Shown: positions 9,268-17,734 of the stretch, piece by piece
Layout: the number at the start of each line of letters is the position of its first letter
Position numbering within the stretch: position 1 is the first letter of the stretch
Source of the DNA: Marinobacter sp. F4218
Lineage (GTDB): Bacteria; Pseudomonadota; Gammaproteobacteria; Pseudomonadales; Oleiphilaceae
Length of the DNA: 64,000 nucleotides
Reading direction: 5' to 3'
Assembly (NCBI RefSeq): GCF_019443085.1
Contig: NZ_JAHZIL010000003.1
Location: forward strand, 930,001 to 994,000
The notes under the pieces: generated by a model
The model's database searches: none
Told to the model about the DNA's origin: nothing
Seen by the model: only the letters and a program-made list of their open reading frames with translations
Made by a program: the position numbers and the translations under genes

Positions 9268-10263
9268 TTATTTCCACTTGCGATGATAGGCGCCCAGGGT
9301 GGTCAGGCCGCCTTCGGAGAGCCCGGACAGGGTGTTGCGCCAGTCATTCTCCACGGTGAACATTCCCGGCGTTCTTTCCAGGTTGTCCAGGGCCTGGCGC
9401 CAGGTGCGGGCCACGTCGGCAATGTAGGCGGGGCTGCGCTGGCGACCCTCGATCTTCACCGCACTGATGCCCAGCGCCTGCAAGTCAGGTAACAGGTCCA
9501 GAGTATTCAGACTGACCGGTTCCTCGATGGCATGGTAGACGCTGCCCTCCACCTCGAACCGGCCTTTGCAGAGGGTCGGGTAACCGGCCGATTCACCCTG
9601 GCCGTAACGGTCAATCAGGACATCGTTCAGACGGGACTCCAGCCCCTCCGGCGTCTCGTGCCAACGCACGGCCTTCGCCGGAGAGCAGGCGCCGCGGGTG
9701 TTGGGCGATTCGTCCGTCAGGTACGACGACAGGTAACAGCGACCCTCGGCCATAATGCACAAGCTGCCGAAGGCGAACACTTCCAGTTCCACCGGACTGT
9801 GTTTGGCGACACCCCGCACCTGATCCAGAGACAGAACCCGGGGCAGCACCGCCCGGCGTATGTCGAAGTTATCTTTGTAGAACGACAGCGCCTCGTAGCT
9901 GGTGGCAGAGCCCTGCACCGAGAGGTGGCGCGGAATATTCGGGTAGCGGCTGGCGGCGTAATCGAGCAGGCCCATGTCGGCCAGGATGATGGCATCGACA
10001 CCCAGGCCTGCAGCACGGTCGACAGCCCTTTTCCACTGTTCCCAGCCCTCCGGCTGCGGGTAGGTGTTGATGGCACAGAAGACCCTGCTGCCTTTGGAAT
10101 GGGCGTATTCAATGCCCTCAGCGGCGCGCTTGTCATTGAAATTCAGGCCCGCAAACTGGCGGGCGTTGGTGCTGTCGCGGAAGCCGAAGTAGACCGCGTC
10201 GGCACCATTATCCACGGCGGTTTTCAGGGCCGGCAGGCTGCCGGCCGGGCACACGAGTTCCAT
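9268..10263 (-). CDS. ubiU: UbiU, [4Fe-4S] U32-family subunit of the anaerobic ubiquinone hydroxylase
   Basis: 331 residues, same length as E. coli UbiU. Cysteines 169, 176, 193 and 232 ([26 protein letters not shown]) fall at the positions of its four Fe-S ligands. The N-terminal [20 protein letters not shown] and ADAVYFGF are U32 family signatures. It forms the active complex with UbiV, encoded 13 bp downstream. The 5' leader is short and the promoter carries an ANR-like box with class II spacing, so expression should rise when oxygen falls. Confidence 0.92.
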   Translation of the reverse strand: MELVCPAGSLPALKTAVDNGADAVYFGFRDSTNARQFAGLNFNDKRAAEGIEYAHSKGSRVFCAINTYPQPEGWEQWKRAVDRAAGLGVDAIILADMGLLDYAASRYPNIPRHLSVQGSATSYEALSFYKDNFDIRRAVLPRVLSLDQVRGVAKHSPVELEVFAFGSLCIMAEGRCYLSSYLTDESPNTRGACSPAKAVRWHETPEGLESRLNDVLIDRYGQGESAGYPTLCKGRFEVEGSVYHAIEEPVSLNTLDLLPDLQALGISAVKIEGRQRSPAYIADVARTWRQALDNLERTPGMFTVENDWRNTLSGLSEGGLTTLGAYHRKWK

Positions 10264-10319
10264 GGGTTTCTCCGCTGGAATGAGTGGTTAGAGGGTAGCG
10301 CCCGGGATGGGCGAGTGCC

Positions 10320-10333
10320 TTGACCTTTGTCAG
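10320..10333 (-). promoter_or_regulatory. ANR/FNR-like box and promoter of ubiUV
   Basis: TTGAC-CTTT-GTCAG matches the consensus at 7 of 10 positions. On the minus strand a -10-like TACCCT reads from 10297 to 10292, 29.5 bp from the box centre, the same spacing and hexamer as at ubiT. The predicted start is near 10285, about 20 bases before the ubiU ATG. Confidence 0.6.
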
Positions 10334-10347
10334 CGGAGTGAAGGTGC

Positions 10348-10373
10348 GGTCAGAAGAAAGCCTTCTTCTGACC
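10348..10373. repeat. Palindromic hairpin repeat, copy 3 (perfect 11-bp arms)
   Basis: GGTCAGAAGAA-AGCC-TTCTTCTGACC. It lies between the convergent ends of the hemN coding region and the ubiUV promoter. It is followed at 10377-10393 by a partial repeat of the right arm (ATCTTCTGACCCCGATT). Loop and right arm match the copies after narL. Confidence 0.75.
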
Positions 10374-10393
10374 CCGATCTTCTGACCCCGATT

Positions 10394-11812
10394 TCAGATT
10401 ATCCGGGAGAACCGTTGACTGGCGCCTTCCTTCCTATACAGGTCGAAGATCTGGCAGATCGCACGGATCAGCAACCGACCGGCAGGCTGAACCTGGAGCA
10501 CCTGACCTTCGTCAGACACCAGTTCATCCTTGATCATCGGCCGCAGGCGGTTGAGTTCATCGGCGAAGTAGCGGTCGAAATCCTCGCCCCAGGTGTCGGC
10601 AAACTGCTCGCGGTCCAGACGGAACTGGCAGATCAGCTGGCCGATCACCCAACGGCGGATGCGGTCATCGCGGCTCAGGCCCACACCCCGGGTAATCGCC
10701 AGTTGGCCAGCGTCGATAGCCGCTTCCCAGGCTGGCAGGTCGTGGTTGTTCTGGAAATAGGCATCGTCGGTCTGGCCGATGGCGGAAACCCCGAGAGACA
10801 CCAGGTCGCAGTCGGAGTGGGTGGTGTAACCCTGGAAGTTCCGGTGCAGACGCCCCTCCCGCTGGGCCACCGCCAGGCTGTCGTCCGGCTTGGCGAAGTG
10901 GTCCATGCCGATGTACTCGTACCCGGCCTCCAGCAGGCGGTTGATGGTGTTGTGCAGGATCGTCAGCTTCTGCTGGGGCGTGGGCAGGGTATCCGACAGA
11001 ATACGGGTTTGCGGATAGAACCGGTCCGGCAGGTGCGCATAGCTGAACACCGACAGACGGTCGGGTGACATCTCGATCACCGCTTCCAGGGTCTCGGCAA
11101 AACTCTCCGGCGTCTGGTACGGCAGGCCGTAGATCAGGTCCAGGTTGATGGACCGGAAACCGATCCGGCGTGCCTCATTCAGTACCGCCTCCGTCATCTC
11201 CCTTGGCTGGATGCGGTTTACCGCTTTCTGCACCTTCGGATTCACATCCTGGACACCCAGGCTGATGCGGTTAAAACCCAGCTCCCACAGGGTGGGCAGG
11301 GTATCCTGGTCCACCTCACGGGGATCGATTTCCACGCTGTAGTCACGCTCGTCGCCGGTTTGCAGGTTGAAGAGTTCGCCGTAGCCCGCCATCAGGTGCT
11401 GCATCACATCCCGCGGCAGGAAGGTTGGCGTGCCGCCGCCCCAGTGCAGCTGTTGCACCGGCCGGTCGGCCCCAAAAAGGCGCGACTGGATCGCGGCCTC
11501 CTTCAGCACCCGCTCGACATAGGGCATCGCCTTGTCGCGTTTCTTGGTGATTACCTTGTTGCAGGCGCAGTAATAACAGAGGTGCGCACAGAACGGCAGG
11601 TGCGTGTACAGGGACAATGGCCGGCCACTGGCCTTGCTGCGGGCAGCCGCCTGCACCATGTCTTCCACCGTGTAATCGGAGGTGAACTCCACGGCCGTCG
11701 GGTACGAGGTGTAACGGGGGCCACTGAGATCATAACGGCGGATCAGGGCATCATCCCAGATGAAAGCCGGAAGATCGTTTGCTGCAGCTGCGACGGCGGT
11801 TTCGTAAGCCAT
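10394..11812 (-). CDS. hemN: Oxygen-independent coproporphyrinogen III dehydrogenase HemN
   Basis: 472 residues, close to E. coli HemN (457). The radical-SAM cluster is CAHLCYYCACN (C-X3-C-X2-C with the extra Cys typical of HemN), preceded by LSLYTHLPF; HWGGGTPTFL follows. It decarboxylates coproporphyrinogen III when oxygen is scarce, supplying haem for denitrification enzymes. The gene stands alone with an ANR-like promoter at 11891. No strong Shine-Dalgarno is visible before the ATG. Its 3' end is next to hairpin repeat copy 3. Confidence 0.95.
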   Translation of the reverse strand: MAYETAVAAAANDLPAFIWDDALIRRYDLSGPRYTSYPTAVEFTSDYTVEDMVQAAARSKASGRPLSLYTHLPFCAHLCYYCACNKVITKKRDKAMPYVERVLKEAAIQSRLFGADRPVQQLHWGGGTPTFLPRDVMQHLMAGYGELFNLQTGDERDYSVEIDPREVDQDTLPTLWELGFNRISLGVQDVNPKVQKAVNRIQPREMTEAVLNEARRIGFRSINLDLIYGLPYQTPESFAETLEAVIEMSPDRLSVFSYAHLPDRFYPQTRILSDTLPTPQQKLTILHNTINRLLEAGYEYIGMDHFAKPDDSLAVAQREGRLHRNFQGYTTHSDCDLVSLGVSAIGQTDDAYFQNNHDLPAWEAAIDAGQLAITRGVGLSRDDRIRRWVIGQLICQFRLDREQFADTWGEDFDRYFADELNRLRPMIKDELVSDEGQVLQVQPAGRLLIRAICQIFDLYRKEGASQRFSRII

Positions 11813-11890
11813 AAATATAACTCTGAACGTCGGAATGAATCCGTAAACCGGAAAGTTGGCCCATTATCACGGACGATTGCCCGTCGCCCC

Positions 11891-11904
11891 TTGATGCGGG
11901 TCAG
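11891..11904 (-). promoter_or_regulatory. ANR/FNR-like box and promoter of hemN
   Basis: TTGAT-GCGG-GTCAG matches 8 of 10 consensus positions. On the minus strand GATAAT (11868 to 11863) lies 29.5 bp from the box centre, an exact class II arrangement with a good -10. The expected start is near 11856, 44 bases upstream of the hemN ATG. Confidence 0.75.
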
Positions 11905-12013
11905 TTGATGATGACTTTCACTTTAACACGCCGACTTTTGAACCACCCTTGTGCCCTTGGCGTATTCAGGCTACCCCCTTTGGGGCATGCTGGAACCTGA
12001 GGAGCATCCTGAT

Positions 12014-13546
12014 ATGGCCAACCTGATCCTGATCCTGGGCGATCAACTGACCCCCGACATCAGCGCCCTCGTTGATGCCGACCCGACGAGGGACCGGATC
12101 GTCATGGCCGAAGTCGGCGAGGAGGCCGGCTACACCAATCACCACAAGAAGAAACTCGTGCTGCTGTTCAGCGCCATGCGGCACTTCGCAGACCGTCTCG
12201 AACGGGATGGTTGGCAAGTGCATTACCAGACGTTCCATCCGGACAACGACCTCCAGAGCCTGGAAGCCGTCGTTGCCGACCAGCTGAAAACGCTGGGAGC
12301 GGGAAGCGTCATCACCACCGAGTGCGGAGAGTGGCGGCTTCACGAACAGATCAGTCGTTGGCACGAGCGGCTGGGCGTGACAGTGGAGATTCGCCCGGAC
12401 ACCCGTTTCATCGCCAGCAAGCAGGAGTTCTCAGCCTGGGCAGAAGGACGAAAACAGCTGCGAATGGAGTTTTTCTACCGGGAAATGCGCCGAAAAACCG
12501 GTTTATTGATGACGGGTGATGGCGAGCCCGAGGGCGGCCAATGGAACTTCGACGCCGACAACCGGAAAAAGTGGACCGGCAAACCGCCTGCGCCTGCTCC
12601 GTTCCGCGTCCAACCTGATGCCATCACCCGGGAAGTGATTGAACTGGTGGACAAACATTTTGCCGATCACTTCGGCACCACCGAGGACTTCCACTTCGCA
12701 GTCACGCCCGAGGACGCGAAGGCGGCGCTTGAACACTTTATTGATTTCGCCCTGCCCTGTTTCGGCGATTATCAGGATGCCATCTCCGACACCGAGGACT
12801 GGCTGTTTCACGCCATTCTCTCCCCCTACATCAACTGCGGCCTGCTGGATCCCCTGACCGTGTGTGAGGCCGCCGCCCAGGCCTGGTACTCGGGCCGGGC
12901 ACCGATCAACGCGGTGGAGGGTTTTATCCGCCAGATCATCGGCTGGCGCGAGTTCGTCCGGGGGATCTACTGGCTGCACATGCCGGATTACGCCAGGGAG
13001 AATCGCCTTGGCAACACCCGCAGCCTGCCCTGGTTCTACTGGACCGGCGAGACCAGGATGCGCTGCATGAACAAGGCCATTGATGCCACCCGACGCAACG
13101 CCTACGCCCACCATATCCAGCGCCTGATGGTCACCGGCAACTTTGCCCTGCTCGCCGGCGTTACCCCCGAGGAGATCTGCGACTGGTACCTGGCGGTCTA
13201 CGCCGACGCCTACGACTGGGTCGAGCTGCCGAACGTGCTGGGCATGGTGATGCACGCCGATGGTGGCTATCTCGGCTCCAAGCCCTACGCCGCCAGTGGC
13301 AAATACATCAATCGCATGTCCGACCATTGCAGCAATTGTCACTACAAGGTGAACAAGAGCACGGAAGACGATGCCTGCCCCTTCAATGCCCTGTACTGGC
13401 ACTTTATCAACCGCCACCGGGACCAATTCGCGGGGAATCCTCGGATGGGCATGATGTATCGCAACTGGGACAAACAAAAGCCGGAGAGACGGGAAGCGCT
13501 GCTTAAACGGGGCGATGCGTTACTGGCGACAATTGAGCAGCTGTAG
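12014..13546 (+). CDS. Iron-sulfur bacterial cryptochrome/photolyase (FeS-BCP, PhrB-type)
   Basis: 510 residues from the ATG at 12014, preceded by GAGGAG; the protein then begins with the family's MANLILILGDQLTPD. The four [4Fe-4S] cysteines of the PhrB class are present: C351 (RMRCMNK), C439-X2-C442 (HCSNCHY) and C455 (DDACPFNALY), at the spacing known for Agrobacterium PhrB. Members repair (6-4) photoproducts with FAD and a lumazine antenna. The FAD-pocket region around NAYAHHIQRLMVTGNFALL is intact. It has no operon partner, and a second, unrelated photolyase lies at 18572. Confidence 0.9.
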   Translation: MANLILILGDQLTPDISALVDADPTRDRIVMAEVGEEAGYTNHHKKKLVLLFSAMRHFADRLERDGWQVHYQTFHPDNDLQSLEAVVADQLKTLGAGSVITTECGEWRLHEQISRWHERLGVTVEIRPDTRFIASKQEFSAWAEGRKQLRMEFFYREMRRKTGLLMTGDGEPEGGQWNFDADNRKKWTGKPPAPAPFRVQPDAITREVIELVDKHFADHFGTTEDFHFAVTPEDAKAALEHFIDFALPCFGDYQDAISDTEDWLFHAILSPYINCGLLDPLTVCEAAAQAWYSGRAPINAVEGFIRQIIGWREFVRGIYWLHMPDYARENRLGNTRSLPWFYWTGETRMRCMNKAIDATRRNAYAHHIQRLMVTGNFALLAGVTPEEICDWYLAVYADAYDWVELPNVLGMVMHADGGYLGSKPYAASGKYINRMSDHCSNCHYKVNKSTEDDACPFNALYWHFINRHRDQFAGNPRMGMMYRNWDKQKPERREALLKRGDALLATIEQL

Positions 13547-13650
13547 GCCAGATGGATCGAGCAATACCTCCTAAAGTTCAAGAGTGAAGCCCGGCCAGGA
13601 ATGCTACGCTCAAAGAACAGCAAACACGCGGCGCAACGAGTACGGTCATC

Positions 13651-14358
13651 ATGAACATGCGGCCTTTCATTGCTGGCCTGCTGGGCGCTCTCTTAATCCC
13701 GGTATGCCAGGCTCAGACCCGTGAACTCAACCTCTACACGTTCGAGGCGCCACCCTACCAGGTGACTGACGCCATCAGTCCGGACCTCCGACGTCAGGTT
13801 GCCGGCGAGACGGTTGAAACGATTGCCTGCGCAGCCGGGCAGGCCGGCTGGTCTGCGAACATCCGGGTGACGCCGCCTAAACGGGCGATCCACTCCCTAC
13901 GCCGCAACCGGGTCGATGGCTACTTTGCAATTGATCCCTCGGCGAAGCTCGACACCACCGCACGCCGCAGTGCACCTGTAGCCATGGCTAAATGGTACTT
14001 CTTCACCGTCGATCCAGAGCTCGATACACGTCTTGCACGAATCGGCGTGGTGGATGGCAGCAGCGAGGAGTCCTGGCTGATGGCGAATGGCTATGAGATC
14101 TTCCTCACTGTAGCCTCGCCGGGGCAGTTACTGGCCCTACTCGAGCGCAACCGGATTGATGCGGCGGTGATGGACGAGCGTGTCATGGCGGGGCTGAAGA
14201 CCGACAATGATGGCGCCAGGGAAAAGCTGCACAAGCGTTTTCTTCGCCACGCGCCGCTGTACCTGTACCTCAGCAACGGTTTTACCCGCGAAAACCCGGG
14301 GTTTCTGTCTCGTTTCAACCGCTACCTGGCCGATTGCAGGGGCGGTCAGATTTCCTGA
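13651..14358 (+). CDS. Periplasmic solute-binding protein, SBP_bac_3-like, without transporter genes
   Basis: 235 residues with a signal peptide (cleavage near CQAQTREL, residue 22). The fold resembles family-3 amino-acid binding proteins: NLYTFEAPPYQV near the start, CAAGQAGWSANIRVTPPKRA, a central GVVDGSSEESWLMANGY turn, and the closing FLSRFNRYLADCRG. No ABC permease or ATPase gene is adjacent. Orphan proteins of this type in marine gammaproteobacteria are often of unknown role. The start could be Met1 or Met3. Family level only. Confidence 0.6.
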   Translation: MNMRPFIAGLLGALLIPVCQAQTRELNLYTFEAPPYQVTDAISPDLRRQVAGETVETIACAAGQAGWSANIRVTPPKRAIHSLRRNRVDGYFAIDPSAKLDTTARRSAPVAMAKWYFFTVDPELDTRLARIGVVDGSSEESWLMANGYEIFLTVASPGQLLALLERNRIDAAVMDERVMAGLKTDNDGAREKLHKRFLRHAPLYLYLSNGFTRENPGFLSRFNRYLADCRGGQIS

Positions 14359-14388
14359 GGGACGAGAGCACCCTGCACTTTCTCGCGG

Positions 14389-16077
14389 TTATGGCGGCCC
14401 CACCTCACAGGCAAGTACCAGTGCCCAGAACTCCGAAAAATCGTTGACCACGACGTCTGGCTTATCCGGATGCTTGTGAGTGCCCGGAAAGATCCGGCTT
14501 AGCCAGGGCAGATCCCACTGGGCACCGTTAAAAAAGACCGAGGTCAGACCCGCACGTTTGGCGGCGATCACATCGGTGGTGCTATCCCCGATGTACCAGA
14601 CACTGGGGTCCGGCGGGTAATCCAGTTTCTGCACCGCCAGCAACAGCTGGTCAGGGTGCGGTTTGCGCAGGGGCGTGTCATCGCCGCACACGTCCACATC
14701 GAACAGGTGGGTCCAGCCGGTGTCCTCCACTGCCGCCAGCTCATGTTCGAAGAACTCTCGGTCGCGATTGGTGATCACACCCACCTGCATATGCAGTCGT
14801 CGCAGTCCTTCAAGCACATCCCGCACCCGGGGTTCAAACGCCTTCACCGTGCCGTAATGGGTGCGGTAGTGATAATTGAAGGCCCGGTGGGCAACCTGCT
14901 TGGCCTCCTGATCGTCGCCAAACAGCACCTCGAAAATATCGGTCCGGGAAATTTTCCGGTCGGCCTTCACCTTCGGGTGCAGGCGGGCGAACTCCCGGAC
15001 ATAGGCCACCAGCCGCGCATCCTCCGGAGTTTTGCTGTCCTCGGGCGCCATCATGCGGTCCATCAGGTCCAGCTTGTGAAAGTCCGGCAGCATGTCATCC
15101 ACGGCGTGGTACATGGCATCAAGGGTATCCACCAGGGTGGCGTGCCAGTCGAACAGCACCACCGAGGGGCGGATAAGCTTGACCACCGCGGGATGCCAGT
15201 CGGCCTCGACCCGCGGTTCCGGTCGCCGGGGCGGCGGAAAGGGTTTGGGTCGCACTTCGGCCGGTGCCTGACGGAACGCCTCCGGGTGGCTTCGTTCCAG
15301 CAGCGCCAGCAGGTCAAGCAGGTCTTCGAAGCTATCGAGAATGGCCGACGGAGCATCGCGAAAGGAAAACCAGCTGTTGATACGGTCGGGTTCCCAGCAT
15401 GCGCCGTTATAGAATACCCCGGCCACTCCCGCCTTATTCGCCGTCAGCATGTCGACATAGCTGTCCCCCACATACCAGGCGCGATCATCCGCGGGCAGCC
15501 CCAGTTTCTCCAGTGTCTTGAGGATGACTTCCGGGTCTGGCTTGTACTCGGTGACGTCGTCGGCACACACGGTCGCATCAAACAGATGTTGCCAGCGGCC
15601 TTCGTCCACGGTCACCAGCTCCCGGTCCAGGAACTCCCGGTTCCGGTTGGTAGAGACCGCCAGCTTAATGCCCATGGCCTTGAGCGCAGACAGGTACTCA
15701 TAGGCGCCCGGCTGAAAGGGCCGGACCTTGCCGAAGTACCGCCGGTACGCCTCGTTGTAGGCTTTGTGGGCTGTCAGTTTGGCGTCGCGGTCGTCACCGA
15801 AAATGGCGTTGAAGATATCGGTCCGGGAGACCCGGCGTTCCGCCAGAATCCGCGGGTGCAGGCGCCGGAAGATGCGGATGTAGCGCACCAGCCTGGCATC
15901 GTCTGCCGTCCGGCATTTCTCCTCCGGCAACAACCGCTCGACAAGGTTCAACTCCTCCAGCTGGGGCAGCATGTCTTCCATGGCGCTGAACATGGCGTCG
16001 TGGGTGTCCACCAGCGTGCCGTGCCAGTCAAAAATCAGCACCGAAGGCGCCACTATGGAATCGGTGAATCGCGCCAT
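14389..16077 (-). CDS. Tandem HAD-superfamily hydrolase with two HAD domains
   Basis: 562 residues from the ATG at 16077, preceded by GGAGAGAG; an in-frame upstream extension has no homology signal. Two HAD domains of about 250 residues are joined by a Pro/Arg-rich linker (RPKPFPPPRRPEPR). Each has motif I (LIFDWHGTLVDT; VLFDWHATLVDT), motif II (STNRNREF; ITNRDREF), the motif III Lys (YKPDPEVILKTLEKLGL; RKPHPDQLLLAVQKL) and motif IV (GDSYVDMLTANKAG; GDSTTDVIAAKRAG). In both, the second Asp of the DxD motif, usually the general acid-base, is His. It is divergent from ctaG. Substrate unknown; a phosphatase or nucleotidase-like role is only a guess. Confidence 0.75.
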   Translation of the reverse strand: MARFTDSIVAPSVLIFDWHGTLVDTHDAMFSAMEDMLPQLEELNLVERLLPEEKCRTADDARLVRYIRIFRRLHPRILAERRVSRTDIFNAIFGDDRDAKLTAHKAYNEAYRRYFGKVRPFQPGAYEYLSALKAMGIKLAVSTNRNREFLDRELVTVDEGRWQHLFDATVCADDVTEYKPDPEVILKTLEKLGLPADDRAWYVGDSYVDMLTANKAGVAGVFYNGACWEPDRINSWFSFRDAPSAILDSFEDLLDLLALLERSHPEAFRQAPAEVRPKPFPPPRRPEPRVEADWHPAVVKLIRPSVVLFDWHATLVDTLDAMYHAVDDMLPDFHKLDLMDRMMAPEDSKTPEDARLVAYVREFARLHPKVKADRKISRTDIFEVLFGDDQEAKQVAHRAFNYHYRTHYGTVKAFEPRVRDVLEGLRRLHMQVGVITNRDREFFEHELAAVEDTGWTHLFDVDVCGDDTPLRKPHPDQLLLAVQKLDYPPDPSVWYIGDSTTDVIAAKRAGLTSVFFNGAQWDLPWLSRIFPGTHKHPDKPDVVVNDFSEFWALVLACEVGPP

Positions 16078-16205
16078 GCACTCTCTCCGTCCGCAAACCT
16101 GATTGAACCGGTCTTGAAATCCGCCGCCATGCCGGTAAGACTCGGGGGGCTCTGATAAAAAAGATAAACGCTGTTTCCTGTACTTGCACACAAAGAGTGC
16201 TTCCG

Positions 16206-17048
16206 ATGTCTGCTGCCGGCTACCTGCTGCCCTACGATTTTTCACCGCTGACGGTACTCAGTTTCATGGTGGTACTGGGCCTGTACGGGCTGGCGTTACC
16301 GCGCCTGCCGGAGAAGGAGCGACCGGGTTCAGGCCGGATTCTGACTTTTGTGGCGGGGGTACTGCTCTGTTACGGCGTGATGCAGACCCGCTTTGATTAC
16401 TACTCCCAGTACATGTTCTTTGTTCACCGCGGCCAGCACCTCATACTTCATCATCTGGGCCCCATACTGATTGCGCTGTCCAACCCGCTGCCGGTTCTGC
16501 GCTTCTGGCACAGGGTGATCGGTTCTCGTGGGCGTCGTCTGCTCAAGCCGCTGGGGCTGTTGTACCGGATGCTTCAGCAGCCGGTGGTGGCCTCGGTACT
16601 GTTTGTCGGTCTGATCTACTTCTGGCTCTGGCCACCAATCCATTTCGACGCCATGCTCAGCCGTCAGCTCTACTGGCTCATGAACTGGAGCATGCTGCTG
16701 GATGGCCTGTTGTTCTGGTGGCTGATTTTCGATGCCCGATCGCCGGTGCTGACCAACGCTCTGGGCTATGGCAAACGAATTCTGTTGCTGGCCCTGGTGG
16801 CGATTCCACAGATGATTCTCGGCGCCTGGATTGTGTTCTCCCGGGGCATGGTTTACGACGTATACGAAGTCTGTGGCCGGGCCTGGCCCATGCCACCGGC
16901 AACCGATCAGCTACTGGGTGGACTGCTGACCTGGATTCCACCGGCGATGATGAGCATCCTCGGCATCCTGATCATCCTTCGCCGCGCCATGCACGAGGAC
17001 GGCAAGTTCACCCGTTGCGACACCGTAACCGAAGGACCCGCGTCATGA
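16206..17048 (+). CDS. CtaG-type cytochrome c oxidase assembly membrane protein (caa3_CtaG family)
   Basis: 280 residues from the ATG at 16206 (a GTG at 16197 is the alternative). About seven membrane helices. The conserved His-rich turn FFVHRGQHLILHHLGP and the PPIHFDAMLSRQLYWLMNWSM segment are characteristic of the caa3_CtaG family, thought to help deliver copper to the oxidase CuB site. The stop overlaps the start of the SCO gene (ATGA), so the two copper-delivery proteins are coupled. No oxidase subunit gene is in the window. Confidence 0.8.
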   Translation: MSAAGYLLPYDFSPLTVLSFMVVLGLYGLALPRLPEKERPGSGRILTFVAGVLLCYGVMQTRFDYYSQYMFFVHRGQHLILHHLGPILIALSNPLPVLRFWHRVIGSRGRRLLKPLGLLYRMLQQPVVASVLFVGLIYFWLWPPIHFDAMLSRQLYWLMNWSMLLDGLLFWWLIFDARSPVLTNALGYGKRILLLALVAIPQMILGAWIVFSRGMVYDVYEVCGRAWPMPPATDQLLGGLLTWIPPAMMSILGILIILRRAMHEDGKFTRCDTVTEGPAS

Positions 17049-17659
17049 TGCCGTTCAGGAAGCCCACCTCCCGATTTCGCCCCTGTGTTGCCGCCCTGCT
17101 TGGCCTTGTGCTGACGCTGTCCGGCTGTTCTGACAGCGAGACCTGGCAAGGCAAGGACATCAGCAGCCTGATGCCGGACCTGGAATTCACGCTGACCGGC
17201 TCCGCTGGCGAGCCGGTGACTGAAGCCGATTCCGCCGGGCAGATACGCCTGCTGTTTTTCGGCTTTACCTCCTGCCCGGATGTCTGCCCGACCACCCTGA
17301 CTGCCCTCAGCAAGGCCATCAACCAGATGCCGGAGACCCTGCAGGACCGGGTGACAACCCTGTTCGTGAGCGTGGACCCGGATCGGGACACGCCGGAACG
17401 CATAGCCAGCTATGTGGATTTCTTTGGCGAGAACATCATCGGCCTGACCGGCGGGGAACCGGCGCTGCGAGACCTCACCAAGCGGTACCGCACGACCTTC
17501 GGTTACGACGAACCCGACGCCGACGGCAACTACCAGGTATCCCACAGTGCCGCCGTTTATGTGTTCGACGGTGCCGGCAATGCCCGCCTGCTGTTTCGTC
17601 CCGGTCTGACACCGAAGATGATGAGCGAGGATCTGACCGCCCTGGCTTCGGAAGGGTGA
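17045..17659 (+). CDS. SCO1/SenC-family copper chaperone lipoprotein
   Basis: 204 residues. The N-terminal signal ends in a lipobox (LTLSGC), so it should be an envelope lipoprotein. The thioredoxin fold carries the copper ligands C-P-D-V-C (GFTSCPDVCPTTL) and the later His in VSHSAAVYVFD; SVDPDRDTPERI is a family signature. SCO proteins load copper into the CuA centre of oxidases or nitrous oxide reductase. The start at 17045 overlaps the ctaG stop. A MerR-type promoter starts 11 bp after its stop and drives the next gene separately. Confidence 0.9.
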   Translation: MMPFRKPTSRFRPCVAALLGLVLTLSGCSDSETWQGKDISSLMPDLEFTLTGSAGEPVTEADSAGQIRLLFFGFTSCPDVCPTTLTALSKAINQMPETLQDRVTTLFVSVDPDRDTPERIASYVDFFGENIIGLTGGEPALRDLTKRYRTTFGYDEPDADGNYQVSHSAAVYVFDGAGNARLLFRPGLTPKMMSEDLTALASEG

Positions 17660-17669
17660 TGGTAGACCC

Positions 17670-17700
17670 TTGACCCTGTAACGACTACAGGGTTTGCAAT
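17670..17700 (+). promoter_or_regulatory. MerR-family (CadR-like) promoter/operator, copy A
   Basis: -35 TTGACC (17670-17675), 19-bp spacer and -10 TGCAAT (17695-17700). The dyad CCCTGTA-ACGAC-TACAGGG fills the spacer. The overlong 19-bp spacer with a central dyad is the hallmark of MerR-regulated metal promoters. It forces the CDF start downstream to 17735. A closely similar element is at 23462. Confidence 0.85.
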
Positions 17701-17734
17701 GCGACCGTTAAACGATCGGGACAGGCTTTTACTC

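Noticed and set aside
14656..16155. A 499-codon open frame antisense to the tandem HAD gene
   Set aside because: It mirrors the HAD codons in GC-rich DNA, has no domain signal, no ribosome site and low-complexity composition.
17699..17734. Earlier ATG start for the short CDF gene
   Set aside because: This ATG overlaps the -10 of the MerR-type promoter, so it cannot be translated from that transcript.
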